DNA from: Rhodothermus sp.
Lineage (GTDB): Bacteria; Bacteroidota; Rhodothermia; Rhodothermales; Rhodothermaceae
Assembly: GCA_026989375.1 (NCBI GenBank)
Contig: JALSJJ010000231.1
Coordinates: 1-40,460 of the forward strand
Length of the DNA: 40,460 nucleotides
Direction of reading: 5' to 3'
Shown: one piece after another, positions 7,999 to 19,614 of the stretch
Layout of the letters: the number at the start of each line of letters is the position of its first letter
How positions within the stretch are numbered: position 1 is the stretch's first letter
Position numbers and translations under genes: made by a program
Notes under the pieces: model-generated
What the model saw: the letters and a program-made list of their open reading frames with translations, nothing else
The model's database searches: none
What the model was told of the DNA's origin: nothing

Positions 7999-9321
7999 TC
8001 ATTGCACAGGCTGTGGGACTGGCTGGCCGTTCTGCTTGTAAATGACGCCGGCTTTCATGACAAACGCTACCTCCTGGAGAGCTGAGATATCTTCCAGCGG
8101 GTTGCGTTCGACGGCGATCACGTCGGCCCATTTACCGGGTTCAAGCGTCCCGAGGTTGTCCAGCTGGCCCAGCAGGTCGGCGGCATTGTAGGTGGCTGCC
8201 TTGATGGCTTCAAGAGGGGGCATGCCCGCTTCTACCATGTAAACGAACTCCAGCGCGTTGCGGCCATGCCGGAAGACGCCGGCATCGGTGCCAAATGCAA
8301 TGGGAACGCCAGCTCGATAGGCGCGGGCGAACGTTTCCTGAATCACGGGTCCAATGCGCTGTGCTTTTTCGGCCACCACCGGCACATAGTAGCCCGGAAT
8401 TTTGGCCGAGTCGGCCACGCTCCGGCCAGCCGTAATGGTGGGTACCATGTAAACGCCATATTCTTTCATCATCTGCATGGTCTGGTCGCTCATGAACGTG
8501 CCGTGCTCAATGGAAGCTACGCCGGCCCGAATGGCGCGCTGCATGCCTTCGTCGCCGTGCGCGTGTGCCGCCACCTTCAGGCCGAAGTCACGCGCCACCT
8601 CGACGATGGCGCGAATCTCGTCCTCAAAGAACTGCGGAGAAGAACCATCTCGTGCGATCGAGAGCACCCCGCCGGTTGCGGTGATCTTAATCACGTCGGC
8701 CCCCCGTTTGATAGCGAGCCGGACCCCCCGGCGGGCACTGGCTACACCATCGACCACTCCTTCGGCCTCGCTCGGGATGCCCAGAATGTCTTCGCGGAAG
8801 CCATTGGTAGGATCGGCGTGTCCGCCCATGATGGCCAGACTCTTGCCGGCCACAAACATACGCGGACCGACAATCCAGCCCTGATTGATCGCATCCCGCA
8901 GGGCCAGATCAATCCCTTCGTTGCCTCCTACGTCGCGGACCGTGGTAAAACCCGCCATCAGGGTTCTCCGAGCATAGACCGTAGCCCGGAGCGCCTGCAG
9001 GGCCGGCGACATCCGAAACCGGTCCAGATAGCCGCCTTTCCGACTCTCCATGGACAGATGCGTGTGCATGTCGATCAGACCGGGCAGACAGTAGGCCTGC
9101 CGGAGATCGACCACCTGGTCGCCGGGCTGCGGACGCACAAAGCCTGGAGTAACCGCTTCGATCCGCTCACCCCGCACGACGATTGTACGGGCCGGCATAG
9201 GTTCTGGCGAAACACCAGGATCGATCACGGTACCACAATGCACCAGCAGGCGACCCGGAGTAGGCTGTGCCTGCACTCCGAGAATCATAGCAGACAGCAG
9301 CAAGAAAAGACGCCAGCGCAT
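7999..9321 (-). CDS. Secreted metal-dependent amidohydrolase (imidazolonepropionase/prolidase-like)
   Basis: A 440-residue amidohydrolase-superfamily enzyme with a signal peptide (MRWRLFLLLSAMILGVQAQ), so it acts in the periplasm or outside. Metal ligands are all present: HxH in DMHTHLS (H86, H88), the lysine usually carboxylated in VIKITATGG (K212), H253/H255 in AAHAHG, H273 in IEHG, and the catalytic Asp in FGTDAG (D346). This set is that of a binuclear or mononuclear subtype such as Xaa-Pro dipeptidases of the imidazolonepropionase-like group; the true substrate (dipeptide, carbamate or cyclic amide) cannot be read from sequence. A longer frame starts at 9378, but the signal peptide begins at the ATG at 9321, which is chosen. 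It stands alone, converging on the CBS gene. Confidence 0.88.
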   Translation of the reverse strand: MRWRLFLLLSAMILGVQAQPTPGRLLVHCGTVIDPGVSPEPMPARTIVVRGERIEAVTPGFVRPQPGDQVVDLRQAYCLPGLIDMHTHLSMESRKGGYLDRFRMSPALQALRATVYARRTLMAGFTTVRDVGGNEGIDLALRDAINQGWIVGPRMFVAGKSLAIMGGHADPTNGFREDILGIPSEAEGVVDGVASARRGVRLAIKRGADVIKITATGGVLSIARDGSSPQFFEDEIRAIVEVARDFGLKVAAHAHGDEGMQRAIRAGVASIEHGTFMSDQTMQMMKEYGVYMVPTITAGRSVADSAKIPGYYVPVVAEKAQRIGPVIQETFARAYRAGVPIAFGTDAGVFRHGRNALEFVYMVEAGMPPLEAIKAATYNAADLLGQLDNLGTLEPGKWADVIAVERNPLEDISALQEVAFVMKAGVIYKQNGQPVPQPVQ

Positions 9322-9439
9322 AGCTCTAACCGGTTTGGTGGATGGACGTGTCTGCAGCATACAACATTTAGCATGCAAAAGGAACCCCCGCCAGAAGCAA
9401 GCATTGGCTTGCCCGATATCCGATCAGCAATTTGAAGGC

Positions 9440-9913
9440 ATGAACAGGCCATCGGTAGAACATAAGGGACTGCTTGAAGCATTCTGGTTGCTGAGTACAC
9501 TGCGTGTGGCAGTCAGAACGGCCGAATCCGTACGTGCTCGACGCCATCCACGGCCGATTCGGCAGCAGTTGAAGCAGGATGTGCGGCAGTTGCGCCGGTT
9601 GCTTGATCGCCTGCAGTTGGCGCTGCTCTACACAGACGTGGTGGGTGACCAGACGCTTGACGCTGTCCTGCTACGTCGGTTTGATCTGTTGCTTACCGCG
9701 CGTGAAGTGGCTGACGGCTGGCGCACGTTGCATCAGGATCTACTCAACTGGTACCCTGCCGTTCCGGCCGCTCTGGTAGAAGCAGTGCGTCGGACAGCCC
9801 GGCAATTCGATCGGTTAGGCGCTCAGACTCCGGTTGCTTGTTGGCAGGCCGCACTGCACACTGGAAACCGTGTGCTACGCGCCATCTGGCGCACACTGCG
9901 CCCATCTCATTGA
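9440..9913 (+). CDS. Small helical protein, unknown function
   Basis: A 157-residue, strongly helical, arginine- and leucine-rich protein (RQQLKQDVRQLRRLLDRLQL; VLLRRFDLLLTAREVADGW) without a signal peptide, membrane helix or recognised motif. The ATG at 9440 follows GAAGG; longer in-frame starts back to 9335 would overlap the divergent amidohydrolase promoter region. It lies 89 bases ahead of gyrB on the same strand. I do not recognise the family; it may be a lineage-specific protein. Codon use is like that of its neighbours. Confidence 0.65.
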   Translation: MNRPSVEHKGLLEAFWLLSTLRVAVRTAESVRARRHPRPIRQQLKQDVRQLRRLLDRLQLALLYTDVVGDQTLDAVLLRRFDLLLTAREVADGWRTLHQDLLNWYPAVPAALVEAVRRTARQFDRLGAQTPVACWQAALHTGNRVLRAIWRTLRPSH

Positions 9914-9987
9914 GAACTTCAATAGGGACCAGGCGTACCAAATCTGCTTTGATGTCTGTTAAAAGATCCGGTACTGGCCGGCTTTAA

Positions 9988-11952
<1,965 letters not shown>

Positions 11953-11969
11953 GGTGCCGGGCTGCTTCC

Positions 11970-12929
11970 ATGACGCCCCATCTAAGCATTGTGGTGCCCG
12001 TCTATGACGAGGCCGCTTCACTGCCGGAGCTGGCCGAAGAGATCCGTACTGTCTGCGAAGCGCACGGCTACCACTTTGAGGTGTGGTTCGTGGATGATGG
12101 CTCGCAAGACGACTCCTGGAGGGTTATCAAACGCCTGCACGCCGAGGATCCTCGCTTCGCAGGGGTGCGTCTGCGACGCAATTATGGCAAAAGTGCGGCG
12201 CTGGCTGTGGGCTTCGAACGGGCAAAGGGGCGTTATGTGGTTACGCTTGATGCCGACTTGCAGGACGACCCCGCTGAAATCCCGGCGCTGATCAACCTGC
12301 TGGAAGCAGGCTACGACCTGGTAAGTGGCTGGAAGAAGCAGCGGAAAGATCCTCCCAGTAAAACTATTCCAAGTCGCTTTTTTAACTTTGTCACCCGCAA
12401 GCTTTCAGGTATCCCGCTACACGACTTTAACTGTGGGCTGAAAGCCTACCGGCGCGAAGTGGTAAAGACCGTACGCGTTTACGGTGAGCTACACCGCTAT
12501 ATTCCGCTGCTGGCCTACTGGGAGGGCTTTACACGAATCACGGAAAAGCCCGTGCGCCATCGGCCTCGGAAGTACGGCCGCACAAAGTTTGGACTGGAAC
12601 GCTTTGTTCGGGGATTCCTGGACCTGATCACGGTGCTTTTCCTGACCCGCTTTATGTCGCGGCCAATGCACTTTTTCGGAACATTTGGCGTGCTGGCGTT
12701 TCTGGCAGGTTTTGGCATCAGCCTGTGGCTCTCTCTTGAAAAACTGCTCTGGCATCGGCCCCTTACGAACCGGCCCCTGCTATTGTTGGGAGTGCTGATG
12801 ATTCTGGTCGGCGTGCAGATGTTTACCATAGGACTGCTCGGGGAACTCATCATTCGCGAGCGCATGGAGCGGACGCCCACTTATCAGGTAGTTGAAGAGC
12901 ATCCACCGGAGCTTGTGCGAACCGTCTGA
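11970..12929 (+). CDS. Glycosyltransferase family 2, polyprenyl-phosphate type, membrane-bound
   Basis: The 319-residue product is a DPM1/ArnC-like GT2 enzyme, expected to transfer a sugar from a nucleotide donor to undecaprenyl phosphate at the inner membrane. The GT-A fold is shown by LSIVVPVYDEAASLPEL, WFVDDGSQDDSW, LRRNYGKSAALAVGFERAKG and the metal-binding LDADLQDDP (about residue 95). Two C-terminal membrane helices follow (about 233-257 and 268-290), as in ArnC/GtrB-type transferases. It starts 17 bases after gyrB and ends 5 bases before the next glycosyltransferase, so it heads a small glycan operon that also includes a methyltransferase. Confidence 0.88.
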   Translation: MTPHLSIVVPVYDEAASLPELAEEIRTVCEAHGYHFEVWFVDDGSQDDSWRVIKRLHAEDPRFAGVRLRRNYGKSAALAVGFERAKGRYVVTLDADLQDDPAEIPALINLLEAGYDLVSGWKKQRKDPPSKTIPSRFFNFVTRKLSGIPLHDFNCGLKAYRREVVKTVRVYGELHRYIPLLAYWEGFTRITEKPVRHRPRKYGRTKFGLERFVRGFLDLITVLFLTRFMSRPMHFFGTFGVLAFLAGFGISLWLSLEKLLWHRPLTNRPLLLLGVLMILVGVQMFTIGLLGELIIRERMERTPTYQVVEEHPPELVRTV

Positions 12930-12934
12930 CGATT

Positions 12935-14062
12935 ATGACTCGTCTTGTACTGGTCGGTCCGGTGGCCCCTTATCGTGGAGGAATTGCCCACTTTACGGAA
13001 GCCCTGGGGCAGGCGCTGCAGTCGCGTGGCCATCAGGTGGCGGCGTTAAGCTTCCGGCGGCAGTATCCTCGATGGCTATTTCCGGGACGGCAGCAGACCG
13101 AACCGGAGCCGATCACCCCTTCAATGCCTGCCACCTACACGCTCGATCCCCTGCATCCCTGGACCTGGTGGCAGGCCGCCTCCCTGCTTCGACGGCAGCG
13201 GCCCGATCTGATAGTGTTTCAGTACTGGCTGCCTTTTTTTGCGCCAGCCTATGGAGCGATAGCAATAGAACTGCGTCGATGGGGCATTCCCTCCGTGGCG
13301 CTTGTGCACAATGCGCTGCCCCATGAGCGACACCCGCTCGATGCCACGCTCAGTCGCTGGTTTCTGCGCCGATGCCATGCGCGCATTGTGTTGTCGGAGG
13401 CTGTGGCCCATCAGCTTGTGGAGCTGGGACTATCGGTAGATGCGCAGCTTGTGCATCCCATTGATTTTCGCTACGGGCCTGTGCGTCCCCGTACAGTTGC
13501 CCGCCAGCGGTTGGGGCTACCTTCCGAGGCACCGGTGCTGCTATTCTTTGGGTTTGTGCGGCGCTACAAGGGGTTAGATGTGCTGCTGGAGGCCATGCCT
13601 ATGATCCGAGCGGCATTGCCCGAAGTACAGCTTGTCGTAGCCGGCGAGTTTTACGAGCGTCTGAATCACTACCGAGCACGCATTCGAGCACTGGGACTGT
13701 CGTCGTGCGTGCATTTGCACGATCGCTACATTCCGGAATCAGAAGTCGTCTGGTACTTCTCTGCAGCAGATCTGGTGGTACAGCCCTATCTTTCGGCCAC
13801 GCAGAGCGGGATCGTCCCTCTGGCGTTTCACTTTGAACGCCCGGTGGTGGTGACGGCCGTGGGTGGCCTCCCCGAGGTGGTGCCGCACGAAGAAGCTGGC
13901 TTTGTTGTGCCACCGGGGGACGCCAGCGCTCTGGCCGAAGCGGTCGTGCGCTTTTTCCGGGAAAGATGGACGGAGCGGTTGACGCAGGGGGTGCGACGCC
14001 TGCGCGTGCGCTACGGCTGGGATCCCCTGTGCACCACGCTGGAACAGATGCTGTCTGACTGA
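12935..14062 (+). CDS. Glycosyltransferase family 4 (GT-B fold)
   Basis: A 375-residue GT-B glycosyltransferase. The N-terminal acceptor domain begins MTRLVLVGPVAPYRGGIAHF, with the glycine-rich loop and His typical of GT4. The C-terminal donor domain has LLFFGFVRRYKGLDVLLEAM (about 200-220), VQPYLSATQSGIVPLAF, and the GGLPEVV and GFVVPPGDASALAEA segments that bind the nucleotide sugar (the conserved E-x7-E region lies around here). It is soluble or peripherally membrane-bound. Its stop overlaps the start of the next gene (TGATG), showing translational coupling. The sugar and the acceptor are unknown; surface polysaccharide or glycolipid is an inference from neighbours. Confidence 0.87.
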   Translation: MTRLVLVGPVAPYRGGIAHFTEALGQALQSRGHQVAALSFRRQYPRWLFPGRQQTEPEPITPSMPATYTLDPLHPWTWWQAASLLRRQRPDLIVFQYWLPFFAPAYGAIAIELRRWGIPSVALVHNALPHERHPLDATLSRWFLRRCHARIVLSEAVAHQLVELGLSVDAQLVHPIDFRYGPVRPRTVARQRLGLPSEAPVLLFFGFVRRYKGLDVLLEAMPMIRAALPEVQLVVAGEFYERLNHYRARIRALGLSSCVHLHDRYIPESEVVWYFSAADLVVQPYLSATQSGIVPLAFHFERPVVVTAVGGLPEVVPHEEAGFVVPPGDASALAEAVVRFFRERWTERLTQGVRRLRVRYGWDPLCTTLEQMLSD

Positions 14063-14886
14063 TGCGCTACGATCCGGTCAAAGATCGATTGGGACGACTT
14101 TTTGGACGCCATCCGCTTTTGCAACGGCTGTTTTTTGGCCTCCTGCATCTAATTTTTCTGCGTAGCTGGTATGTGCGGCGTGCGCTGCGCCGCATTTTTG
14201 CCGGATGGCCGACTGAGCGGCGCGTGCGGGTGCTTGATGCCGGGACGGGCTTCGGTCAGTACGCCTATTACATCGCCCGCCGGTATCCTCAGGCCGAGGT
14301 GGTCGGGGTCGATCTTAAGACCGACTATCTGGAACAGGCCCGGCGTTTTGTGGCCCGGACGCCGGTGGCCGACCGTGTGCGTTTTGTGCAGGACGACCTG
14401 ACCAGCCTGCAAACGGAAGGTCCCTTCGACCTGATCCTGTCGGTGGACGTCCTGGAGCATATTGAAGACGACCTGGCCGTGCTTCGCAATTTTGCACGGG
14501 TGCTCCGACGCGGCGGCTACGTGATCATCCACACCCCTTCGGATCAGGGCGGCTCTGATGTGCGCACGTCCGGTCAGCAGAGCTTTATCGAAGAGCACGT
14601 GCGCGAAGGGTACAGCCGGGAGCAACTGTTGGCGCGTTTGCAAGCGGCCGGACTGAAACCAGTCGAAAGCCACTACAGCTACGGTCCCTTTGGCTCGCTG
14701 GCCTGGCGGCTGCTCATCAAGTATCCCATACTGGGGCTCAGCCGGAGTCCACTGGCTTACCTGTTGCTCCCCCTGTACTACCTAGTCGTGCTGCCTGTAG
14801 GTTTGGTGCTCCATGCGCTGGATCTGGTGTGGAAAAACCGGACAGGCACCGGGTTGCTTGTGATTGCCCGCAAGCCGGATGACTAA
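14062..14886 (+). CDS. Class I SAM-dependent methyltransferase with C-terminal membrane segment
   Basis: A 274-residue methyltransferase. SAM motif I is VLDAGTGFGQYAYYIA (about 58-73), motif II VVGVDLKTDYLEQA, and DLILSVDVLEHIEDD plus VLRRGGYVIIHTPSD complete the Methyltransf_11-like core. An N-terminal hydrophobic patch (LLQRLFFGLLHLIFL) and a C-terminal helix (LAYLLLPLYYLVVLPVGLVL, about 228-250) suggest that it sits at the membrane, fitting a lipid-linked substrate. It overlaps the upstream glycosyltransferase by one base and ends the GT-GT-methyltransferase set, so it may methylate a polyprenyl-linked glycan, but this is inference. Confidence 0.82.
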   Translation: MRYDPVKDRLGRLFGRHPLLQRLFFGLLHLIFLRSWYVRRALRRIFAGWPTERRVRVLDAGTGFGQYAYYIARRYPQAEVVGVDLKTDYLEQARRFVARTPVADRVRFVQDDLTSLQTEGPFDLILSVDVLEHIEDDLAVLRNFARVLRRGGYVIIHTPSDQGGSDVRTSGQQSFIEEHVREGYSREQLLARLQAAGLKPVESHYSYGPFGSLAWRLLIKYPILGLSRSPLAYLLLPLYYLVVLPVGLVLHALDLVWKNRTGTGLLVIARKPDD

Positions 14887-15316
14887 TCCCTGTGCAAAAC
14901 GCTTCGGGAGAAGTTTTTTAAGCCAAGCCACGTCAGCCAGATCCTGCGGTTGTCCGAGCGCACGTTTGTTCTGGATCAGATGTTCAATGTCAAGATAGAA
15001 AGCGTTTCTCGTATCAAAGTCTGCGCCTTCGATAGAAAAGTCCGGATATCAATACGTCGAGGAGCCACACCGATCTGAAAGACAACGTCTTTTGTGACAA
15101 AATTGTTAACCGAGATCTGATTCAGTGGAGCGCCAAACTGCATCAGGGCTTTGAAAGACCCGTTGAGCATTGGCCTGGGTAGAGAACGCTCAGGTTCAGA
15201 TCTCCGGGTGCGCGGGGCAGCCCATGAGCAGCCAGGGCATATGCTCCAGCGATCAGATACTCAACGCCGGCATCGAAAAAGGCGGACAACATGTCGTTGC
15301 AGTCGGGATTGAGCAT
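14887..15316 (-). pseudogene. Frameshifted nucleotidyltransferase (MNT/AbiEii/DUF6036-like)
   Basis: Minus strand, from ATG 15316: MLNPDCNDMLSAFF, GVEYLIAGAYALAAHG and LPRAPGDLNL, the start of a minimal nucleotidyltransferase where the last part should be a GDLD metal site. That frame ends in a stop at 15143. A second frame (15170 downward) continues FKALMQFGAPLNQIS and VVFQIGVAPRRIDI, and a third (about 15045 downward) ends IEHLIQNKRALGQPQDLADV and WLKKLLPKR. These three pieces are the consecutive parts of one domain, so the gene has at least two frameshifts and is dead. The family resembles AbiEii-type and DUF6036 proteins, often the toxin or modifier half of toxin-antitoxin pairs. Confidence 0.78.
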
Positions 15317-15500
15317 CAAAGGGAGACGTTTTCGCATGGCATTGTTGAAACGACCAGGCTTCAACGATCAACGGTCAGACCAGCGCAATGCGTTCGGCTG
15401 GGGCAGCGCCAGCGCAGCTTCTTCGTAGCTTTGGGCTTCTGCGCGTTAAGCCGGCGGATGGTGATTGAGCGGCGACGCATGGGTGCATAATGGTACCTGC
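15317..15500 (-). pseudogene. Remnant of a small gene upstream of the dead nucleotidyltransferase
   Basis: Just upstream (minus strand) of the nucleotidyltransferase remnant, short coherent pieces appear in three frames: TIRRLNAQKPKA, then YEEAALALPQP, then AERIALV, then PLIVEAWSF and RLQRHVVR. Together they look like one small basic protein of about 60 residues broken by frameshifts, in the place where the partner of a nucleotidyltransferase pair would sit. The reconstruction is by eye and its function as an antitoxin is inference only. Confidence 0.45.
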
Positions 15501-15616
15501 TATTTAGAGCGGAGTTGGGATGCGCGCCACCTTGCGCTATGGGGACTCCATAGGAGAGGTATAGACCCACTGTAGATGGTTACGTGCGGTCTTTGGCAGA
15601 GAATCCATCGCGCCGA

Positions 15617-17402
<1,786 letters not shown>

Positions 17403-17407
17403 GAGAA

Positions 17408-18709
17408 TCAGGCACCCAGCTCCAGGGTGTAGTAAAGAAGCAGCAGGACCGCCAGCACGTGCAGCAACGGGTGTACAGCACGCGCCCGCCCACTCAGCAC
17501 CTGCAGCAGCACATAAGTGATCAGGCCGAAGGCAATACCGTTGGCAATGGAGTAGGTGAAGGGCATGATGGTGAGGGTCAGGAAAGCCGGGATCGCCTCG
17601 TCGTATTTGCGCCAGTTCAACTCGGTCAGCCCCTGCATCATGAAGACGCCCACCAGGATCAGGGCTGGGGCGGTGGCGACGGCCGGTACGGCCGTGAAAA
17701 ACGGGGCCAGAAAGAGCGAGAGCAAAAACAGCAAAGCGACCACCACGGCGGTTAATCCGGTACGCCCTCCTTCCTCGATGCCGGTAGCCGATTCGATATA
17801 CGTGGTGACGGTGCTGGTGCCCAGCAACGCACCGAGGGTTGTGCCTACAGCGTCGGCCGAGAAAGCTTCGCGGGCCCTTGCCAGCTCGCCCCGAGCATTG
17901 AGAAAACCGCCCAGGCGGCCAATGCCCATCAACGTGCCGGCCGTATCAAAAAAGTCCACGAACAGAAACGCCAGCACGACGCCCAGTAGCTTGGCCTGTA
18001 GGAGCGTGCTGAAGTCGAAGGCCAGCAACGTTTCCCGAGGGAGACCGGGGAGTTGCACCCACCGTTCAGGCAGCGGTGCCAATCCTGTCAGCCACGCGAC
18101 AAGGGTCCCGGCCAGGATGCCCAGCAGCAGCGCACCCGGTACGCGGCGCACCAGTAGGAAGCCCATGAGCATCAGGGTGCCAAGCGCCAGGAGCGTAGTC
18201 GGACGCGTCAGCGGGCCGAGCGCGATCAGCGTAGCCGGGCTGTCGACAACCAGGCCGGCATTCTGAAAGCCAATGATTGCCAGGAACAGACCGATCCCCC
18301 CGGAGGTGGCCACTTTCAGCGTGTCTGGAATAGCCCGAAGGACAACGCCGCGTACGCCGCTGAGTGCCAGGGCCAGAAATAGCAGGCCTTCCACAAAGAC
18401 CGCTGCCAGTGCAACGGGATAGCTCACGCCCATGCTCTGCACGACGCCATAGGTGAAGTAGGCATTCAGGCCCATGCCAGGCGCCAGGGCGAACGGATAG
18501 TTGGCCCAGACGCCCATGATCAGCGTGGCAACTGCAGAGGCCAGCGCCGTTGCCCGCACCACATCGTCGGGGGGCATCCCGGCATCAGCCAGGATCTGAG
18601 GGTTGACCAGCAGGATATAGGCCATGGTCAGGAAGGTGGTTACACCGGCCCGCACTTCGGTCCAGCGTGATGTGCCCCGTTCTGATAGATGGAAATAGCG
18701 GTCCAGCAC
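17408..18709 (-). CDS. NCS2 purine permease, AzgA type
   Basis: A 433-residue inner-membrane transporter of the AzgA-like branch of the nucleobase:cation symporter-2 family (adenine, guanine or hypoxanthine uptake). The family signatures are GVTTFLTMAYILLVNP near the N-terminus and ANYPFALAPGMGLNAYF, followed by about a dozen hydrophobic segments and the ESATGIEEGGRTGLTAV loop near TM10. GTG 18709 (reading MLDRYFHLSERGTSRWTEV) fits the family start. A frame extension to GTG 18808 would overlap the lexA-like stop and adds an unrelated sequence, and no good ribosome site marks either. It lies 73 bases downstream of the LexA-like gene and is probably co-transcribed with it. Confidence 0.88.
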   Translation of the reverse strand: MLDRYFHLSERGTSRWTEVRAGVTTFLTMAYILLVNPQILADAGMPPDDVVRATALASAVATLIMGVWANYPFALAPGMGLNAYFTYGVVQSMGVSYPVALAAVFVEGLLFLALALSGVRGVVLRAIPDTLKVATSGGIGLFLAIIGFQNAGLVVDSPATLIALGPLTRPTTLLALGTLMLMGFLLVRRVPGALLLGILAGTLVAWLTGLAPLPERWVQLPGLPRETLLAFDFSTLLQAKLLGVVLAFLFVDFFDTAGTLMGIGRLGGFLNARGELARAREAFSADAVGTTLGALLGTSTVTTYIESATGIEEGGRTGLTAVVVALLFLLSLFLAPFFTAVPAVATAPALILVGVFMMQGLTELNWRKYDEAIPAFLTLTIMPFTYSIANGIAFGLITYVLLQVLSGRARAVHPLLHVLAVLLLLYYTLELGA

Positions 18710-18782
18710 AGTATCGCCGGGAGGCGTTGGCTGATGCCCGCCGCAATATGCAAAAAGCCGATACCGGAGGCAAGTCCGTGGC

Positions 18783-19430
18783 TCAGGGAAGCCGGCGGAA
18801 GATTGCACGAATGCGCCCGATGATGTAGCAGCCCGGGTCGTCTGGCGGGAAGACTTCTTCTAAATAGGTCCGGTTGGCCGGTTGCAGGTGGATGCGGTTG
18901 TTCGCGAAGACGAAGCGACGCGCCAGCAGCAGCTCGCCCACCAGACAGGCGACCAGCTCCCGGTTGTTCAGCGTGCGCCAGGGCGTCTCCTCGATCAAAA
19001 GTAGATCCCCTTTGAAGATGCCTTCGCCGCTCATGCCGTCATCGCCGGCCCGTCCGATGAGGCAGGTGTCGGGGTCAAGGCCGCGAGGCAAGAAGAACGG
19101 ATCGACGGAGAGGAATGCGACCGGGCGTGTTCGCAACCGCTCGGGTTCATGACTGGCCGTGCGGCTGACAACGGGAAGGCTGGGGATCTCGTCAGTCAGA
19201 GCAAAGGGGTCCTCGGTATCAAGCAGATGGAGGCCACGGGCGGCGCCGGGGTCGCGGCGCAGGTAGCCCTTCTTTTCCAGGGCCTGAAGCAGCTTGAACA
19301 CACCGTTGGTGGAGCGAATGCCCAGCGCCTCGCCAATTTCCTGCAAGGTGGGGGGTTTGCGATGGCGGCGCTGGTAAGCGCGGATGAACTCGTAGGCTTC
19401 GTTTTGTCGGGCAGTTAGTCGGCCTTTCAT
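18783..19430 (-). CDS. LexA-like repressor with degenerate self-cleavage site
   Basis: A 215-residue LexA homologue. Residues 1-70 form the LexA winged helix (LTARQNEAYEFIRAYQRRH; PPTLQEIGEALGIRSTNGVFKLLQALEKKGYL), and 85-215 align with the S24 peptidase-like latent domain. Against E. coli LexA, LPVVSRTASHEP (85-96) aligns with LPLVGRVAAGEP, so the scissile Ala-Gly is Ser93-His94. GDDGMSGEGIFKGD (129-142) puts Gly132 at the catalytic Ser. GELLLARRF (165-173) puts Ala170 at the catalytic Lys. The protein should therefore not self-cleave, while DNA binding and dimerisation (the C-terminal fold looks intact) are probably kept. It is divergent from mraZ and has two palindromes upstream that may be its own operators. 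Whether it is an SOS regulator or a repurposed repressor is unknown. Confidence 0.87.
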   Translation of the reverse strand: MKGRLTARQNEAYEFIRAYQRRHRKPPTLQEIGEALGIRSTNGVFKLLQALEKKGYLRRDPGAARGLHLLDTEDPFALTDEIPSLPVVSRTASHEPERLRTRPVAFLSVDPFFLPRGLDPDTCLIGRAGDDGMSGEGIFKGDLLLIEETPWRTLNNRELVACLVGELLLARRFVFANNRIHLQPANRTYLEEVFPPDDPGCYIIGRIRAIFRRLP

Positions 19431-19463
19431 GGGAGCGTATGCAGAAGGTGATCTGCTGATCTA

Positions 19464-19470
19464 CAAGATA
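19464..19470 (-). promoter_or_regulatory. Probable -10 element of the LexA-like gene
   Basis: On the minus strand, TATCTTG lies 34 bases upstream of the ATG. It matches the -10 elements proposed for pyrG and mraZ. No good -35 hexamer is found at 16-18 bases; that region is occupied by the nearer palindrome (19476-19491), as expected for a repressed or activator-dependent promoter. Confidence 0.45.
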
Positions 19471-19475
19471 AGAAA

Positions 19476-19491
19476 GTGAAAATATTTTTAC
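19476..19491. promoter_or_regulatory. Putative operator 1 (GTGAAA-N4-TTTTAC)
   Basis: GTGAAAATATTTTTAC is an inverted repeat with one mismatch to GTGAAA-N4-TTTCAC. It lies 46-61 bases upstream of the LexA-like start, over the expected -35 region of that gene. Confidence 0.55.
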
Positions 19492-19507
19492 CATGTCAAA
19501 TGAAGAG

Positions 19508-19523
19508 GTGAAAATTATTTCAC
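19508..19523. promoter_or_regulatory. Putative operator 2 (perfect palindrome GTGAAA-N4-TTTCAC)
   Basis: GTGAAAATTATTTCAC has perfect 6-base arms. Its centre is 32 bp from that of operator 1, about three helical turns, so two dimers would bind on the same face of the DNA. It is about 90 bases from the mraZ -35 element on the other side. Confidence 0.6.
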
Positions 19524-19614
19524 TATCCCCCTAAAATGGGCGCAATTGCACGCATAATGCAGGTTTCTAAGCACAGGTAATGAGGCAAGAAAGTGTTTTT
19601 TTGAGCCAAATATC

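Noticed and set aside
8266-9435. 389-codon plus-strand frame over the amidohydrolase gene
   Set aside because: It is antisense to a gene with a signal peptide and a complete set of metal ligands; no features of its own.
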